From assembly GCA_045805345.1 (NCBI GenBank), contig JBJMLK010000138.1, forward strand, positions 1 through 6,466: DNA of 6,466 bases, in the 5' to 3' direction. The notes under the pieces are model-generated. The model was not told where the DNA came from. It was given only the letters and a program-made list of their open reading frames with translations, and ran no database searches. The translations under genes were made by a program, and so were the position numbers. This DNA comes from AC-37 sp045805345 (GTDB lineage: Bacteria > Actinomycetota > Thermoleophilia > Solirubrobacterales > Thermoleophilaceae). This document shows positions 5,320-6,466 of this stretch, piece by piece. Numbering within the stretch: position 1 is the first letter of the stretch; every line of letters starts with the position of its first letter.

Positions 5320-6466
5320 GCGGCTCCCGCGTGCGATCGGCCCCCGCGTCGCCGCTGCCGTCACCGCTGCCCGGCTGCCGACGCTCCGTCCGCCCGCGCT
5401 CGCGCGCCCGGTCCTGCACCCGCTCCTCGTGGATCATCTCCTCGTCGAGCGCGAGCCCCTGGTGGTGCAGGAGGTGGCCGAGCCGGTCGCGCTTGGCGCG
5501 CAGGTAGGCGCGGTTGTGCTCGCCGGGCGCGTGCATGATCGGCAACTGGTCGGTCACGCGGAGCCCGTAGCCCTCGAGCCCGACGATCTTCTTCGGGTTG
5601 TTGGTGAGCAGCCGGATCGACGACAGACCCAGGTCGACCAGGATCTGCGCGCCGATGCCGTAGTCGCGCAGGTCGGCGGGAAGGCCAAGCTCGAGGTTGG
5701 CGTCGACCGTGTCGAGCCCCTCCTCCTGGAGCTTGTACGCGCGCAGCTTGTTGAGCAGACCGATCCCACGACCCTCCTGGGCGAGGTAGAGCAGGACGCC
5801 GCGGCCCTCCTCCTCGATCAGCTCCAGCGCGCTCTCGAGCTGCTGGCCGCAGTCGCAGCGCAGCGAGTGGAACACGTCGCCGGTCAGGCACTCCGAGTGC
5901 ACGCGCACCAGCACGTCCTCGCCGCCCGCGACCTCGCCCTTGACCATCGCCACGTGGTGCTTGTCGTCGACCAGGGAGCGGAAGCCGACTACGTTGAACT
6001 CGCCGAACTCCGTCGGCAGCCGCGCCTCGACGACTCGCTCCACGAGCTTGTCGTGCCGGCGGCGGTAGGCGATCAGGTCGGCCACCGTGATCATCCGCAT
6101 CCCGTGGCGCTCGCAGAACCCGACGAGGTCGGGTACGCGCGCCATCGTGCCGTCGTCGTTCATCACCTCGCACAGGACGCCCGACGGGTTCAGCCCGGCG
6201 AGCCGCGGGAGGTCGACGGCCGCCTCGGTCTGGCCGGTGCGCTCGAGCACGCCGCCCGGCTTGGCCTTGAGCGGCACCACGTGCCCGGGCTGGACCAGGT
6301 CGCCGGGCTTCGTGCCGGGGTCGATCGCGACCTGGATCGTGTGGGCGCGGTCGCCGTCGCCCCTGGCGGCGATCGTCACGTCGAACGCGCCCTGGAACGG
6401 CGACTCGTTCTTGGCCGCCATGACCTCGAGGCCGAGCTGGTCGCAGCGCTCGGGGGTGAGCGCCAG
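5312..6466 (-). CDS. ribBA: RibBA: degenerate-looking DHBP synthase domain fused to GTP cyclohydrolase II (5' end missing)
   Basis: The frame is open to the window edge, so the N terminus is absent; 384 residues are visible. Numbering below counts from the Met codon at 6421. Residues up to about 125 are the rest of the RibB domain (3,4-dihydroxy-2-butanone 4-phosphate from ribulose 5-phosphate): PGHVVPLKAKPGGVLERTG (45-63), CEVMNDDGTMARVPDL (84-99), ADLIAYRRRH (114-123). Two parts look altered: the GHTEA metal-ligand His is Gln64, and the VTTG(V/I)SA loop before DR is missing. Residues from about 135 to 320 are GTP cyclohydrolase II, the first step from GTP. This domain is intact: RVHSECLTGD (173-182), RCDCG (188-192) with zinc ligands Cys178, Cys189 and Cys191, YLAQEGRGIGL (212-222), Tyr229 in AYKLQ, and LTNNPKK (272-278). 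A charged, probably disordered tail of about 40 residues follows. ribH overlaps the stop by eight bases. Confidence 0.95.
   Translation of the reverse strand: MALTPERCDQLGLEVMAAKNESPFQGAFDVTIAARGDGDRAHTIQVAIDPGTKPGDLVQPGHVVPLKAKPGGVLERTGQTEAAVDLPRLAGLNPSGVLCEVMNDDGTMARVPDLVGFCERHGMRMITVADLIAYRRRHDKLVERVVEARLPTEFGEFNVVGFRSLVDDKHHVAMVKGEVAGGEDVLVRVHSECLTGDVFHSLRCDCGQQLESALELIEEEGRGVLLYLAQEGRGIGLLNKLRAYKLQEEGLDTVDANLELGLPADLRDYGIGAQILVDLGLSSIRLLTNNPKKIVGLEGYGLRVTDQLPIMHAPGEHNRAYLRAKRDRLGHLLHHQGLALDEEMIHEERVQDRARERGRTERRQPGSGDGSGDAGADRTREPRG
5324..5328 (-). promoter_or_regulatory. Ribosome binding site of ribH
   Basis: GGGAG (5328-5324 on the minus strand) lies four bases before the GTG at 5319 and within the end of ribBA. 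It decides between this start and the GTG at 5364. Confidence 0.55.

Noticed and set aside
5312..6466. FMN riboswitch in the riboflavin operon
   Set aside because: The operon's 5' end is outside the window and all visible sequence is coding; nothing like the conserved FMN-aptamer blocks is seen.

Overview
The window is a very GC-rich, gene-dense stretch with GTG, TTG and probably CTG start codons. Stop and start codons overlap or abut and almost no DNA is non-coding. Protein style suggests an actinobacterium, most likely of the class Thermoleophilia (Solirubrobacterales or relatives). That placement is inference from GC content and protein character, not from a marker tree. The content is mostly housekeeping. 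I see no mobile element, CRISPR array, tRNA, rRNA or defence island.

Layout: (1) 1-1935, plus strand: the 3' part of priA (replication restart helicase), then def (peptide deformylase) with an unusual acidic N-terminal extension. (2) 1940-2656, minus strand: a secreted SIMPL/DUF541 protein that converges on def with a 4-base gap, over which a hairpin is centred. (3) 2657-2721: a 65-base divergent intergenic region, the only real promoter space in the window. It holds an extended -10 motif placed so that the rpmB mRNA would be leaderless or nearly so. (4) 2722-3405, plus strand: rpmB (ribosomal protein L28, four-cysteine form), directly abutted by a four-helix membrane protein. (5) 3402-6466, minus strand, read from right to left: ribBA (5' end outside the window), ribH, a threonine-aldolase-family PLP enzyme and a MOSC-domain protein. 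These are joined by overlaps of 8, 4 and 1 bases, so they look like one translationally coupled operon.

Functionally the minus-strand operon makes riboflavin precursors. The GTP cyclohydrolase II part of RibBA opens the GTP ring for the pyrimidine branch. The RibB part should supply dihydroxybutanone phosphate, and RibH joins the two branches into lumazine. The aldolase-like and MOSC genes have no obvious role in that pathway. The main points for a second look are: a RibB domain with the metal-ligand histidine replaced by glutamine and a 7-residue loop missing; an aldolase gene whose only sensible start is CTG, overlapping the ribH stop as CTGA; and two convergent gene ends that each carry a hairpin with CTAGA in its loop. 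None of these is proof of a new system.
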